Shown here one piece after another: positions 11,342-22,350 of a stretch of 64,000 nucleotides of DNA (position 1 is its first letter; the number at the start of each line of letters is the position of its first letter). The stretch lies in the NCBI RefSeq assembly GCF_030052815.1, contig NC_079505.1, positions 68,470,324 through 68,534,323 of the forward strand. Direction: 5' to 3'. Under the pieces are notes generated by a model. The model was not told the DNA's origin. It saw only the letters and a list, made by a program, of their open reading frames with translations, and searched no databases. Origin of the DNA: Hevea brasiliensis (Eukaryota; Streptophyta; Magnoliopsida; Malpighiales; Euphorbiaceae). A program made the position numbers and the translations under genes.

Positions 11342-12425
11342 TGAGAAGAGAGAAAATGAGAAAGAAACTGATGAGGATGAAAAACAAGAAAGTAAAAAAC
11401 AAGAGAGTGCAGAAAAATGTAAAGAGAAAATTGAAGAGAAGGAAGAGAAGTATATACCTCCTGAGCCCTACAAGCCACAGCTTCCCTTTCCACAAAGATT
11501 TCACAAAGCCAAGCTTGATAAGCAATTTGGGAAGTTCTTAGAAGTTTTGAAGAAGCTTTACATAAATGTGCCTTTTGTTGATACTTTTTCACAAATGCCC
11601 TCTTATGCGAAATTCTTAAAAGAAATTCTCTCAAACAAGAGAAGAATTGAAGACCATGAAACTGTATCCTTAACTGAGGAATGTAGTGCTATCCTCCAAA
11701 GGAAACTTCCTCCAAAGCTCAAGGATCCAGGGAGTTTTTCAATTCCATGCCACATTGGGGAATCATGTTCTACAAAAGCTTTATGTGATTTAGGGGCTAG
11801 TGTTAGTCTTATGCCCCTCTCCATCTATGAGAAGCTCAACATGGGAGATCTTAAGCCAACCCACATTTCTCTTCAGTTAGCTGACAGATCAATTAAGTAT
11901 CCTGAAGGAATTTTGGAGAATGTGCCTCTAAAGGTTGGGAAGTTCTACATACCTGTGGATTTTGTCATCTTGGACATGGAGGAAGATTCTAATATTCCAA
12001 TCATTTTGGGGAGGCCTTTCCTGGCTACAGCTGGTGCTTTGATTGACGTGAAAGGAGAAAAATTGACTCTTAGAGTTGGTGAAGAGCAATTAGTTTTCAA
12101 TATTAATAACACTATGAAGAAGCATCATTCTGAAGCTGATACTTGTTTGAGAGTTGATATTATTGATGAGCTGGTTGAAGAACACTTTAGAAAGAGATAT
12201 CCGGAAGATCCACTTGAAAATTGCTTGGTTCATGGAGAAGGCATAGACTGTGACAACCCTCATGTGGCTGCATATGCTCAACATTTAGAGGGTAGTCCAC
12301 CATTCATTTCTGCTCCAGTTTTTCAACTTACACAAAAGGAAAAAGCAGAATCTAAGCAATCATCATTCAAGGAAGAAGATGCACTTAAGGTAGAACTTAA
12401 GCAACTTCCTTCTCAGCTCACCTAG
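11310..12425 (+). pseudogene. Athila-like retropepsin (protease) region, element truncated after it
   Basis: The 371-codon frame starts in a Glu/Lys-rich linker (MRRVKKMRKNSEKRE), continues with YKPQLPFPQRFHKAKLDKQF, and then contains a retropepsin-like domain. The catalytic motif is CDLGASVSLMPLSIYEKL (residues about 158-175), the substrate-pocket strands are LQLADRSIKYPEGI and FVILDMEEDSNIP, and IILGRPFLATAGALIDV closes the fold. It would process Gag-Pol. It ends at KQLPSQLT-stop, just where the linker to reverse transcriptase should begin. No RT, RNase H or integrase follows, so the element is deleted or truncated from about 12426. Its frame differs from gag. Its own ATG is probably not used; an intact element would translate it as Gag-Pol. 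Confidence 0.85.
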
Positions 12426-14255
12426 TATTTAACTACATAAATATATTTATAAGTGAATGCATGAGCATGTCTTGAATATTTAATAATATTATCCAAATGT
12501 CACTGGTGAGGCTGAGAAGATGAGGAAGGTTGACTCGGATCACATAAACAGTCATATTCAAGAAATTTATCAATATTAACTCAAAACAAAAAACTAAAGA
12601 GCCTAAGACACCTTAGGTTTATGCTGAAAATCTGATAGAATTTTTCTTGTACCTAAAACCTATCCAACCTGCAAAATAACTCAACTAATACTTTTCAATA
12701 TAAAAGGCCTCAGGCTCACAACACAACAACTACATAATGCCTCTCTTGAGTTTGCCAAACTAATCAATTCTCACATAAAATAATTATTTAAAAATTCACA
12801 ATGTTACATTAGTGCTCCCAGTGCATGAATAATTAGTTCTTAATCTTTATAATTTAATAAATTTAAGAGAATTGAATGCTTAACTTAATTCTAAATCTTT
12901 ATAAAAAGCTTAGTAACACTCTCAATTAATCTATTTTGTTTTTAATTTTGATGCTAATTAAAATTTTAAAAAATAATTTTTTAAAAAATATAATTTTACT
13001 CTCATTTATTAAAATAATTAAAGCAAAACACACGCGCATAATATCTATAAGTAATGTGAAAATACAAGTTTTATTTCAAAGAGTAAATTAATTGAAATAT
13101 ATGTATACATAATTTATTAAAATATTATCTACTTATAACTAACAAAATTTAATCTTACAATTTCTTTTTTTGTTTTGACTTTTATGTTACATAAGTCATC
13201 AAACAATTATAAATATTGAAAATATATTGTAAATCTTCAAATGTAAATTTAAATACAAAATTTGGATTGAATAAAACCAAAAAAAATTGTCTATTTTTTG
13301 AATTTTAGTAAGATATATATAATAAATTAATAATCATAAAATTTGATGTTTTAATTTATTTTTTTTATTTTATTTTTTTTCACTATTAAATTAAAACTTA
13401 TCATTTCATTTAAAGATAATTATTAACAAAATAAAATTTATTTTATAAAAACAAAATTATAGTAAAAACTATCAAGAAAATAGGAGATTTTGAATTCAAG
13501 TATTTTCATGTCTTATGGGCTTCCTAGAGGATTTAATTCATCTTCATAGTTACCCTTTATTTATGATAAATATTGAACTGTTTCTTTAATTTTAAAAATT
13601 TATATAAAAATGGATGTGTTAGGAATTTTATAGATTTTGTTAAAATTGAAGATAATCTTGGTCAAATTATGTATTAATTTATTTTTAATTTAAGTTTACA
13701 AAAATAATTGAGTTGTTTTGCACATTAATGACTAGTCAAATTAATATTGTAAGACATTCACTTATATTCATCCTTTAATCTTTGTATTTTCTCGGTGTAG
13801 GACAAGTATTCTTAATAATCTAATATGAGCCTAATTATACAGTCTTATGAGTGATTGAAACCCACAACTTAAATTGGACTTTGAAAAAAATACTAGTCAA
13901 ATTACATATTAATTGATTTTTAATTTAAGTTTACACAAATAGTTGAATTCCTTTACACATAAAAATAACTAGTCAAAATAGTACAAGACATCCACTTATA
14001 TTAATCTTTGTATTTTCTCAATGTGAGATAAGTATTCCCAACATAAGTAGTATTAGCTATAGGCAAAAATCCATCACCAATATATTTTTAAATATATATA
14101 ATTATAAAATTAAAAATTTTAAAGGTTGTAACTTGTAATAATAATAAAAAAATGAATTGTATTACAATTATATCTAGTTTTTCTAATTTTAAAAATTTCA
14201 AGTATTTTTTTGTACATTGAAAGGAAAATTATAAAAAAATAAATTTAATAGCAAT

Positions 14256-14257
<2 letters not shown>
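12426..14257. other. AT-rich non-coding stretch with a diverged duplication
   Basis: No coding potential seen. 12640-12760 has the texture of LTR sequence but could not be assigned. Two diverged direct copies of a block of about 150 bp lie at roughly 13663-13815 and 13900-14045. Both contain actagtcaaatta, tttaatttaagtttaca and tctttgtattttctc in the same order. Confidence 0.5.

Positions 14258-14334
<77 letters not shown>
14258..14334. repeat. (ATT)n microsatellite
   Basis: About 25 uninterrupted ATT triplets. The minus-strand open frame across it reads poly-Asn and is not a gene. Confidence 0.98.
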
Positions 14335-14335
<1 letters not shown>

Positions 14336-14876
14336 CGGATACTTACCAAGCAGAGTTAGAGATTCAAATTGTGTTGAGAATGGATTAATAATGCAACATA
14401 AATTCCGGTTTTTGATGTAGCCAACATATCGGAGATAAATGTTAATTTTCAAATATTGTGATATTTAAATTTAAATTTAAGCGTAATTATTAAATTTATA
14501 AAATATAAAAATAATCACATAATAATATTTTTTTAACTTTATAATAAATTAAATTAAATAATTCGTTTAATTAGTTATTATTAAATAGTGTCTAAAAACA
14601 GATTTCGTTATGAATTTGGTTTTGTAAATTGAACCAAGAATCAATAATGGCTGTGATTCTACATAAAATTTATATGACCTAAAGGTACTCGATTGTTTTT
14701 AATCTAAAACTTCGGATCAAATGAGATCTTAATTAATAAATTTAATAATGATCAGATCAAAAATAAAGAAAGATTAAAAAATAAATATTTTGTGGTTTTG
14801 TGCTTTACTATATGAAGAACCGTAATTTGATTTTTGTCAATTTGATATCATGTATTTTCTTTCATTAGCAAATATA

Positions 14877-14884
14877 GTACAAAC
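14877..14884 (+). repeat. 8-bp target duplication GTACAAAC, copy 1
   Basis: GTACAAAC occurs immediately before the duplicated hAT 5' segment (14885), again at 15888-15895 before the second copy, and at 28645-28652 after the element's 3' end. Confidence 0.8.
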
Positions 14885-15887
14885 TAGAGCTGTGCGGTTT
14901 TGGTTCCGTTTCGGTTCTTTGTAAGAACCAGAACCAGAACCAGAACCAAACTTCGGTTCTTTCATTTTTTGATTCAAAAGAGGAGCCAAATTTCAATTTC
15001 AGTTCTAATTCAATTCTAGTTTTGGTTCTACTTTCGGATCCAATTTCAGTTCCAATTCGATTTAGTTCTTGATTCATACACTTAAAATTGCAATATTATT
15101 ATATGTCTTTTAAAAGAACAAAAATAATTATATATTTTTAAAATCAAAATATCAATAAAAATAATAGTACTAATTAATATTAAAATAATAATACCAATAT
15201 CAAAATAAATATCAATAAAGTAACATAAATATAATAAATTATACCAAAAAATACTAAAATGAAACTAATAATTTCTATATAAAAATATAAGATAACACTA
15301 AATATCCATAATGTTGACACTAAATGAGGAAAGCTTAGTGGGCTAGTATTCTGCTCATATCCCTTCAACTCATGGCGCTTGGATTGTCATGCTATAGGAA
15401 GTTAGAGTTATGTCTCTACTATAAGCTTAAATTTTTTGCATGGTGGTAAACGCTTGATTGTACAATTGACACCAGAGCTGAGGTCATAGGTTCAAATCCT
15501 TGGCAACTGCTTAGCTTAGTGAGCTAGCACTCTACCCAGATCCCTTCAACCCATGGCGCTTAGGCTGCTACGCTATAAGGGGTTGAGTTGCGCCTCTGCT
15601 AAAAATTTAAATTTTTGGTATGGTGGCAAGTGCTCGATCCTACACATAATAAGTTCTATAATATTTCCCTCCAAATTATAAAATAATAGCAAATCAATGA
15701 GTACAATATGAGTTATGATTAATGTAACCTAAGTTAAGGGCAAAAAACTATGCAATTTTTGGCTTTAGAGAAATTTTTTATTATATTTTCATTCAACTCT
15801 TTAAAATTAAAATTTTGATGGACAATGTATAATTTTTACTAATTTAAATTTTGATTCACAATACTAAGTATTAAAAATAAATTTTAA
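14885..15887 (+). repeat. tandemly duplicated 5' kilobase of a hAT-like element
   Basis: This 1.0-kb block repeats at 15896-16898 with about 25-30 visible differences (near 3%). It begins TAGAGCTGTGCGGTTTTGG versus TAGGGCTGTGCGGTTTTGG in the other copy and stops at ...aaataaattttaa, whereas the other copy continues. The duplicated unit includes the GTACAAAC target site (15888-15895). It contains cggttc/gaacc subterminal motifs and two diverged copies of a block of about 180 bp (agcttagtg.gctag ... gcctctgctaaaa). Confidence 0.85.
15489..15499 (+). other. tRNA-type B-box-like motif in hAT interior
   Basis: GGTTCAAATCC matches the Pol III internal B box (GGTTCRANYCC); the second tandem copy has the same at 16500-16510. 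About 25-55 bp upstream is a weak A-box-like atggtggtaaacgc and the sequence ccagagctgaggtcat. This could be a captured tRNA-derived SINE fragment. No cloverleaf can be drawn, so it is not called a tRNA gene. Confidence 0.3.
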
Positions 15888-16935
15888 GTACAAACTAGGG
15901 CTGTGCGGTTTTGGTTTCGTTTCGGTTCTTTGTAAGAACCAGAACTAGAACCAGAACCAAACTTCGGTTTTTTCATTTTTTGATTCAAAAGAGGAGCCAA
16001 ATTTCAATTTCAGTTCTAATTCAATTCTAGTTTTGGTTCTACTTTCAGAACCAATTTCAGTTCCAATTCGGTTTAGTTCTTGATTCATACACTTAAAATT
16101 GAAATATTATTATATGTCTTTTAAAAGAACAAAAATACTTATATATTTTTAAAATCAAAATATCAATAAAAATAATAGTACTAATTAATATTAAAATAAT
16201 AATACCAATATCAAAATAAATATCAATAAAGTAACAAAAATATAATAAATTATACCAAAAAATACTAAAATGAAACTAATAATTTCTACATAAAAATATA
16301 AGATAACACTAAATATCCATAATGTTGACACTAAATGAGGAAAGCTCAGTGGGCTAGTATTATGCTCATATCCCTTCAACTCATGGCGCTTGGATTGTCA
16401 TGCTATAGGAGGTTAGAGTTATGTCTCTACTAAAAGCTTAAATTTTTTGCATGGTGGTAAACGCTTGATCGTACAATTGACATCAGAGCTGAGGTCATAG
16501 GTTCAAATCCCTAGCAACTGCTTAGCTTAGTGAGCTAGCACTCTACCCAGATCCTCTCAACCCATGGCGCTTGGGCTGCTAAGCTATAAGGGGTTGAGTT
16601 GCGCCTCTGCTAAAAATTTAAATTTTTTGTATGGTGGCAAGTGCTCGATCCTACACATAATAAGTTCTATAATACTTCCCTCCAAATTATAAAATAATAG
16701 CAAATCAATGAGTATAATATGAGTTATGATTAATGTAACCTAAGTCAAGGGCAAAAAACTATGCAATTTTTGGCTTTAGAGAAATTTTTTATTATATTTT
16801 CATTAAACTCTTTAAAATTAAAATGTTGATGGACAATGTATAATTTTTACTAATTTAAATTTTGATTCACAATACTAAGTATTAAAAATAAATTTTATTT
16901 TAATATAATAGATATTTATAAAAATTTTATAGATT

Positions 16936-16940
16936 ATAAT
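16936..16940 (+). repeat. LARD target-site duplication ATAAT, left
   Basis: ATAAT directly before TGTAACACC; the same five bases follow the right LTR at 28047-28051. Confidence 0.9.
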
Positions 16941-17571
16941 TGTAACACCTCTATATTCGGTACTGCGTTCTACTGTTCCGGTGACCGGTGTCTGTCCGGA
17001 CAACTAGGATGCCTGGAACTACGCTTAAATGTTAGTGAGGAGACATAAAATAATGAAATACAATAGAAGAAAATACAAGAAAAAAATTAAGGAAAAATAA
17101 AAGATAGAAAATGAAACTAAGTTAAACGAGCCATCACCGCAGTGATGGGTGACCGCACGGGAAAGTTACGGCGCAGGCAATAGCTGACCCCAGGACCGCG
17201 GGAAACTCTCGGAATCAAGTTTTGAGACATAATTAAAGATTTATTGAAGTATAATTGACATTAGAAATGTCAAAGAAAATTAAAGAATTAGTACAAAGAA
17301 AAACGAAAAATTCAATAAACTAATAAAAATCGGTGTTACCGAAAAATCGACAATGCAACCTGAAGAGGGGCATTTTGGTCATTTGACACAAAGAGTTGAC
17401 TTTTGACCTAAATGTCCATTAAAAATAAGTAGTATTAAATTTTAAAAATGCCATGAAAATGAGAAACTTGACATATAATGTAAATAGTGAGAAATTAGGG
17501 TGTTATTTGCAATTAGGAAAGTTAGGATTATTTAAATGCTTAATTAAGGTTAAGTGGAGCACTAAGTGGAC

Positions 17572-17579
17572 TATTTAAA
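17572..17579 (+). promoter_or_regulatory. probable TATA box in left LARD LTR
   Basis: ctaTTTAAAc context (TATTTAAA) some 630 bp into the LTR, repeated identically in the right LTR near 24376. Transcription would start near 17600, leaving an unusually long R-U5 of about 3.6 kb. Confidence 0.35.
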
Positions 17580-18649
17580 CATTAGTGGACAAGAAGGGCA
17601 GCACTAACCTTCATCTTCAACCTTCATCTTCAACATTGCCAAATTGAACTTTCAAAGGAAACTCCAGAGCCGGCCAAAGTTAGAGCTCCATGCCATCCAT
17701 GATCCAACCATCCAAACTTCAATCCTCCTTCATTAAAAGTTGTCTACACAACATGGGAAAGAGATAGACAGCAAGAAGGAGAGGATTTAGTGAAGTTTTG
17801 GACAAGCTTTAAAAGAGGTAAGTGCTTATTTTCCTCACTTGCTTCATTAAACTTGTAATTGAGGTTATGATGAGTAGGAATATGAAAGAATTTGAAGAAA
17901 TTGTTGAGTGTTGACAAGTCTCCAATTTGGCAGCCCTCATGTCCATGGGAGTATGAATTATTTCTTCATGTAAATGGTGATTTGAGGTGTTGATTAAAGT
18001 GCTTAAATGTATAAGAGTTTAATTAGCATGTGTATGTTTGAATTGTATATTTGAAGTAAGGTTATGAAGTCAATATGGAAGTTGAAGCATATGTGCCAAT
18101 TTGGGCAGCCTTGATGTGCTTAGGAAGTCCTTATTTTCATGCATATTTAATGTTGATTAATGAGAAATGGTATGTATATTGTTAATTTTGATTAGTTAAA
18201 TTAGGTTTGGAGAGTTAAAATTGTGGTTGGATATTGATTTAATTGGGTGTGATAGATATTTACTTGAATTGAATTGTTAATGGACATTGATTTGATCAAT
18301 TGAGTGTTGTTGGATATAGAACAATTGAGTTATTGCTGGATATTGATCAATTGGGTTGTGGTTGGACAATTGGCCAAATTGCAAAGTACATGATGTCCAT
18401 TAGAAGTGCAAAGTTACAATGTAGGTTATGCTTATTGAAAACAGTATGTATTTTAGGTTATAAGTGAATTTGTGTGACCCTAATTAGTATGAGGCCAATT
18501 GGAGGCAAAACTAGACATAAAATAGGCCAACTGTCATGGAGAAGTGTTGCCCAAATTCTACCTAGAAGTGACCTAAAAGAATGACCAAATCCGAAATTGC
18601 ATGACATGAAAACCTAGAATTTTGACCATATGAACAGTAGTTAGTATTT

Positions 18650-19520
18650 TGGCTATAACTCACTCAAAACTGGTCTAAATGACCTGAAATTTATACCATG
18701 GAAAGCTTAGACATAGAGCTACAACTCTTATGAAGACACTAAAGCCTAGAAATGATCAGAACCAAGTCAAAATGCTTGCAAAAATTGGGTTACCAAAACT
18801 AGCCGAATTGACTTTGACCTAAAAATGACCTAAACTTTGCAATATAAGTGCAACTTGACCAGCATTAGTAAAATGACCATAACTTGGTCCATAGAACTCC
18901 AAATGACATGAAATCAGTCCCAAAATTTCAATAAGACATAGATTTACAATATTGGTAATTTGACCAAAACCCAAAAATCAAGGGAACTAGGTCAATTAAC
19001 TTGATTAAATTGGCACACTAAATCTGGAATTAGCACATTTGACCATAAAATCTATAAAATTCAAATAAGCATATCTCCCACTAGAAGTGTCCAATTTAAA
19101 TGAGCCATACCAATGTGGAAAGCTAAGAAAGAGACCTAAAACATTGTTTTGGCAACTTCCTCAAATTATAAATGTATAAGGTCAAAATTTAAGGTCAAAG
19201 CCATTGACCTAATTGAGGACCATGCCAATATAGGACATTTGAGTCCAAGTTAACAATTTGTCTATAAAGAATTCTATAAGACTTGAAAAATGGTAAGCAA
19301 AATTTCTAATTGTCCCTAAGAAATAAGGCAACAATACTTATGAAGAATGCTAGACCTCAATGTGATTACAAATAGTGCAAATAAATTAGTAAATTCAGAA
19401 CCGAAAATGTCTTAAAAGGAAACTAAGATTTAGATTTGACCTAGTTATGGTTAATTGACCATAACTTGAGCTATACAACTCCAAATGGAGTGATTCAAAA
19501 AGGAAATCAAAGAAGACATA
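18650..19520 (+). repeat. degenerate array with about 190-bp spacing in LARD LTR
   Basis: Five units share the order: ccataact...; gaactccaaatga.(c/a)tgaaat; a purine stretch like gaaagctaaga.a.aga; then an acttatgaaga-like block. The anchor motifs sit near 18654, 18878, 19070, 19261 and 19460, so spacings are about 224, 192, 191 and 199 bp. The same array is in the right LTR (about 25450-26320). Confidence 0.6.
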
Positions 19521-20070
19521 ATGAGAAACAATTTAATGAAAAGAAATCTGTTAAATTTACACTGGAGCCTGATCTAATAGACAGTAAACATAAACTGAAA
19601 AATGGCAATAAAATGCAATAAGCTTTAAAATGAAATTGGTAACATAGACCAACACTTAGAGACTATAAAATGTGACAAATTGGGAACATTAAAATTGACT
19701 CACTTAGAGTGCATCAAAGGTCAATATTATAGGTTGACTAATGAAATGAATTGAAGGAAATAGTACTAAAAAAATTTAGATATTGGATTTTATTGTTAGA
19801 AACAATTTAACAGAGTATTGAAATACTTTAAATTGTGTGTTTCAGTTGAAAAGGATATTGAAAAGCATAAGGAACATTGAGTCAAGGCCTAAAGGCGACT
19901 CAAACTAAGTCTGTGCACAATACTTTTTATATTCACTGCTTTTACTAGAAACTTTATTTGGAGAAATGAGTTATGAATAATTTTTTATTGTTTTGGCTTT
20001 GAGAATTTTATTTGAGAATTATTGTGTTGCCTACTTTGTAAATGGAAATTTTGAGATAAAAAGTGTTTAG

Positions 20071-20082
20071 TGGTATCAGAGC
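20071..20082 (+). repeat. second PBS copy inside left LTR
   Basis: TGTTTAGTGGTATCAGAGCAA at 20064-20084 is near-identical to the true PBS context at 21227-21247, but lies about 1.15 kb before the LTR end. The right LTR has the same site with one change (TGGTATCAAAGC, 26885-26896). Confidence 0.85.
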
Positions 20083-20085
20083 AAA

Positions 20086-20112
20086 GTAGGGACGGCGATA
20101 CGTAACGCCTAC
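20086..20112 (+). other. hairpin motif copy a (left LTR)
   Basis: Stem GTA/TAC, bulge GGGAC, stem GGCG/CGCC, loop ATACGTAA. Followed by a further hairpin TCACGC...GCGTGA (about 20128-20155). Confidence 0.5.
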
Positions 20113-20171
20113 GATTCCTAGGAACTCTCACGCGTGAACTGTGGCGAAGCGTGACTCTCCGCCTAGGAGCC

Positions 20172-20212
20172 TGTAGGGACGGTGATACGTAGCACCTGCA
20201 AGTGCTCTGATA
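20172..20212 (+). other. hairpin motif copy b plus anti-PBS 9-mer (left LTR)
   Basis: Outer stem TGTA/TGCA (one G-U pair) and inner stem GGTG/CACC, i.e. paired changes relative to GGCG/CGCC, loop ATACGTAG. Then GCTCTGATA at 20204-20212, the reverse complement of the PBS core TATCAGAGC. Confidence 0.55.
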
Positions 20213-21233
20213 GGTACACTATATTCGTCCTCCATTTATGGGGTGAGTATGACTATATTCCTCCCTCTTTGACTTGCTAGTCTGAGGTGAGTATGGATGA
20301 GTACTCATTAGCTAGCTAGCCACCTCCCTCATTGATTTTGATTAGTGGGCTGTGTATCTCTTGCCGTGGTGTAAAATACGGCATGTTCGGAAAAGTTTGT
20401 ATCATGACTTAAGTTGTGTTATTGATTTGCAACACTATGTTATTCAATTGTTTGATCAAATTTGTGTTATATGAGCTTTGAAAATTGTGAATTATTTGAA
20501 TTGTAAATTATCAATAAAAGTTTTGTATACCGTATTTTAAATTGTTATTGTGTACCACTGAGTAAATTTTACTCAGCGATAGCTTTTTCATTACTGTCGT
20601 AGGTAGATAGACAAACAGAGCAGCAGAGTAGGCTGCTTGTGCTACACTTTGGGATTTTGCCGAGTATATTAAGTATACCACCTTTTTGTAATTTTTTTTG
20701 TAATGTATGTGCACTATATGTATATATTGTACTTGGTCTTGAGTAGACTAAAGTTATAAATTATTTTGACCTGTAAAAATGTTATACTATAATTTTCTTA
20801 TCTCAGCTTTGAAATACTAAGTTATTTTGCATTCTATTTTTGAAACTACTGAAAGTGATGTTGAGTTGAGTTTAACTTATGTTTGAGAAAATTTAATTGT
20901 GTTGAGCCATATTGGAGTTTGGGACCGAAACAAATATATGGGAAGTGTTTTCTACAGGTTTTTGAAGAATTGTTTTGCTCAAAATATAAACGGCACTCCG
21001 TCGAAATTTTTATAAAAGTTGTGGCTATTTCAGACCTAATGTGTGATTTAACTTCGATTAAAAAGTTTTTACACCTGTCAAAAGTGCTCACCACTTTAAA
21101 AAGAAGTAAGATATTGTTTAAAATCCCTTGTAGTGTATTTAATGGGTTACTGGTAAGCGAAGTACGGTAATTCATTAGGTATACTATGGGATCATGTTAC
21201 ATCTTACGGAGGCGTAGGGTGTGACATGTTTAG

Positions 21234-21245
21234 TGGTATCAGAGC
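21234..21245 (+). promoter_or_regulatory. PBS of LARD (tRNA-iMet)
   Basis: Exact TGGTATCAGAGC, 7 bp after the left LTR end TGACA, complementary to the 3' end of initiator tRNA-Met. Confidence 0.92.
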
Positions 21246-21456
21246 AAGTTTTTAAATTCTATTTTGACCTGTAATTTGAATATTTTTCCTTCATATTACA
21301 ACTGCTCAATGTCATGGTTTGATACATATAGTACATTACATCATAAATATGATCTAATGGAGAGAAATCTTCTTGTGTTGGTTGTATAAGAAATAGAAAA
21401 TCCTGTGAAAAGATATGGAAGAGAAGAATAAGACAATAGAATAGTCTGTGACGGCG

Positions 21457-21606
21457 GAAGTACAAGGTGAGGCCCCAGCCCCTCAGAGAGTTAGAAGTCT
21501 GACTTTACTAGCCCCACCTGTACAAATTACTGCACAAATGACCCAGCAAATGGCCACTTTCTTTCAACAAATGACTGATAATCTGTCAGCCCAAGCCCAA
21601 GTATAA
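21457..21606 (+). pseudogene. 50-codon gag-like remnant in LARD
   Basis: Frame GAA GTA CAA ... TAA gives EVQGEAPAPQRVR, then APPVQITAQMTQQMATFFQQ, ending in TDNLSAQAQV-stop. A Pro/Gln-rich lead followed by a Met/Gln helix resembles the very start of chromovirus Gag. The Gag core never follows. No in-frame ATG precedes it closely. It is most likely a fossil of the autonomous ancestor. Confidence 0.5.
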
Positions 21607-22165
21607 ACCTAACCCCACAAGGGCAACGTGAAATAGAGAAAAAGGGGAGAAACCTATGAGTCAGTGCTCGAATAGTCATTTAAGAAATAAAGACAAGACG
21701 TAAAAGAACAATTTCCTTTTAGGAAATGGGGCCAAACAGTGGCCACAAACTGTCCAAAGTGATATGTAAAGTTAAAATCCCGAAATTGAACCTAAAGAAA
21801 GGTTCTTGAAAAACATTATTGGCTTATCCCTACCAAGTCACTATATACTAAATTACTTGAAACAGGTATGTGGGACCCATTTTTCTACTGTACATTGATA
21901 TGGAAATTTCGTTATCACTACATGCTAAATCACATGAAATAGTGATGTGGAACCCACCTTTTCCATAATACATGGACGAAGATTTTGTTAGACAATTAAT
22001 AATGCTTAATTGCCCAAAGTAAACTTAGACTTATATGTATTGTATGGATCGATTGGTATATCAATTAGGGATTACAGATAGCAGTACTACCTACATAGAA
22101 AGTCATGGATTGGCAATATATGTTTGATATGATTTTAAAAGATAATGAATATCGGTATCAGGGGG

Positions 22166-22350
22166 CTTGCAGGGACGGCAATACGTAATACCTGCAAAGT
22201 GCTCTGATAGGTACCACCCAAGGGCTTGCAGGGACGGTGATATGTAATGCCTACAGGTGCTTTGATAGGTACCCTTAATTGTCACCAAAGATAGAGAAGG
22301 GACTTGCAGGGACGGCGATACGTAACGCCTGCAAGTGCTTTGATAGGTTA
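22166..22350 (+). repeat. three hairpin-plus-anti-PBS units in LARD interior
   Basis: Units start at 22166, 22225 and 22303. Each has CTTGCA, then GGGAC, then GGCG-like / CGCC-like arms around an ATACGTAA-type loop, then a TGCAAG-like closing arm. Each is followed by GTGCTCTGATAGGTA or the variant GTGCTTTGATAGGT. The third copy is a perfect two-stem hairpin. Confidence 0.8.

Larger units (their letters stand above)
16941..21226 (+). mobile_element. left LTR of the LARD element
   Basis: 4286 bp, TG...CA. A TATA-like TATTTAAA lies at 17572-17579, before the cttcatcttcaacc stretch. Downstream are a degenerate array with about 190-bp spacing (18650-19520), an internal PBS copy (20071-20082), two hairpin-motif copies and the anti-PBS 9-mer (20204). 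The first 61 bp differ from the right LTR at five sites, all C/T or G/A transitions, as expected from decay of methylated cytosines. Confidence 0.93.

Noticed and set aside
14198..14452. 84-codon minus-strand frame with a poly-Asn run
   Set aside because: It is a translation of the (ATT)n microsatellite.
15480..15505. tRNA gene at the B-box-like motif
   Set aside because: No acceptor stem or anticodon arm can be drawn and the A box is weak.
20846..21175. Overlapping open frames on both strands at the end of each LARD LTR (also 27666-27995)
   Set aside because: They occur in both LTRs because the LTRs are copies. No known domain is present, both strands are open by chance, and the region is non-coding U5.
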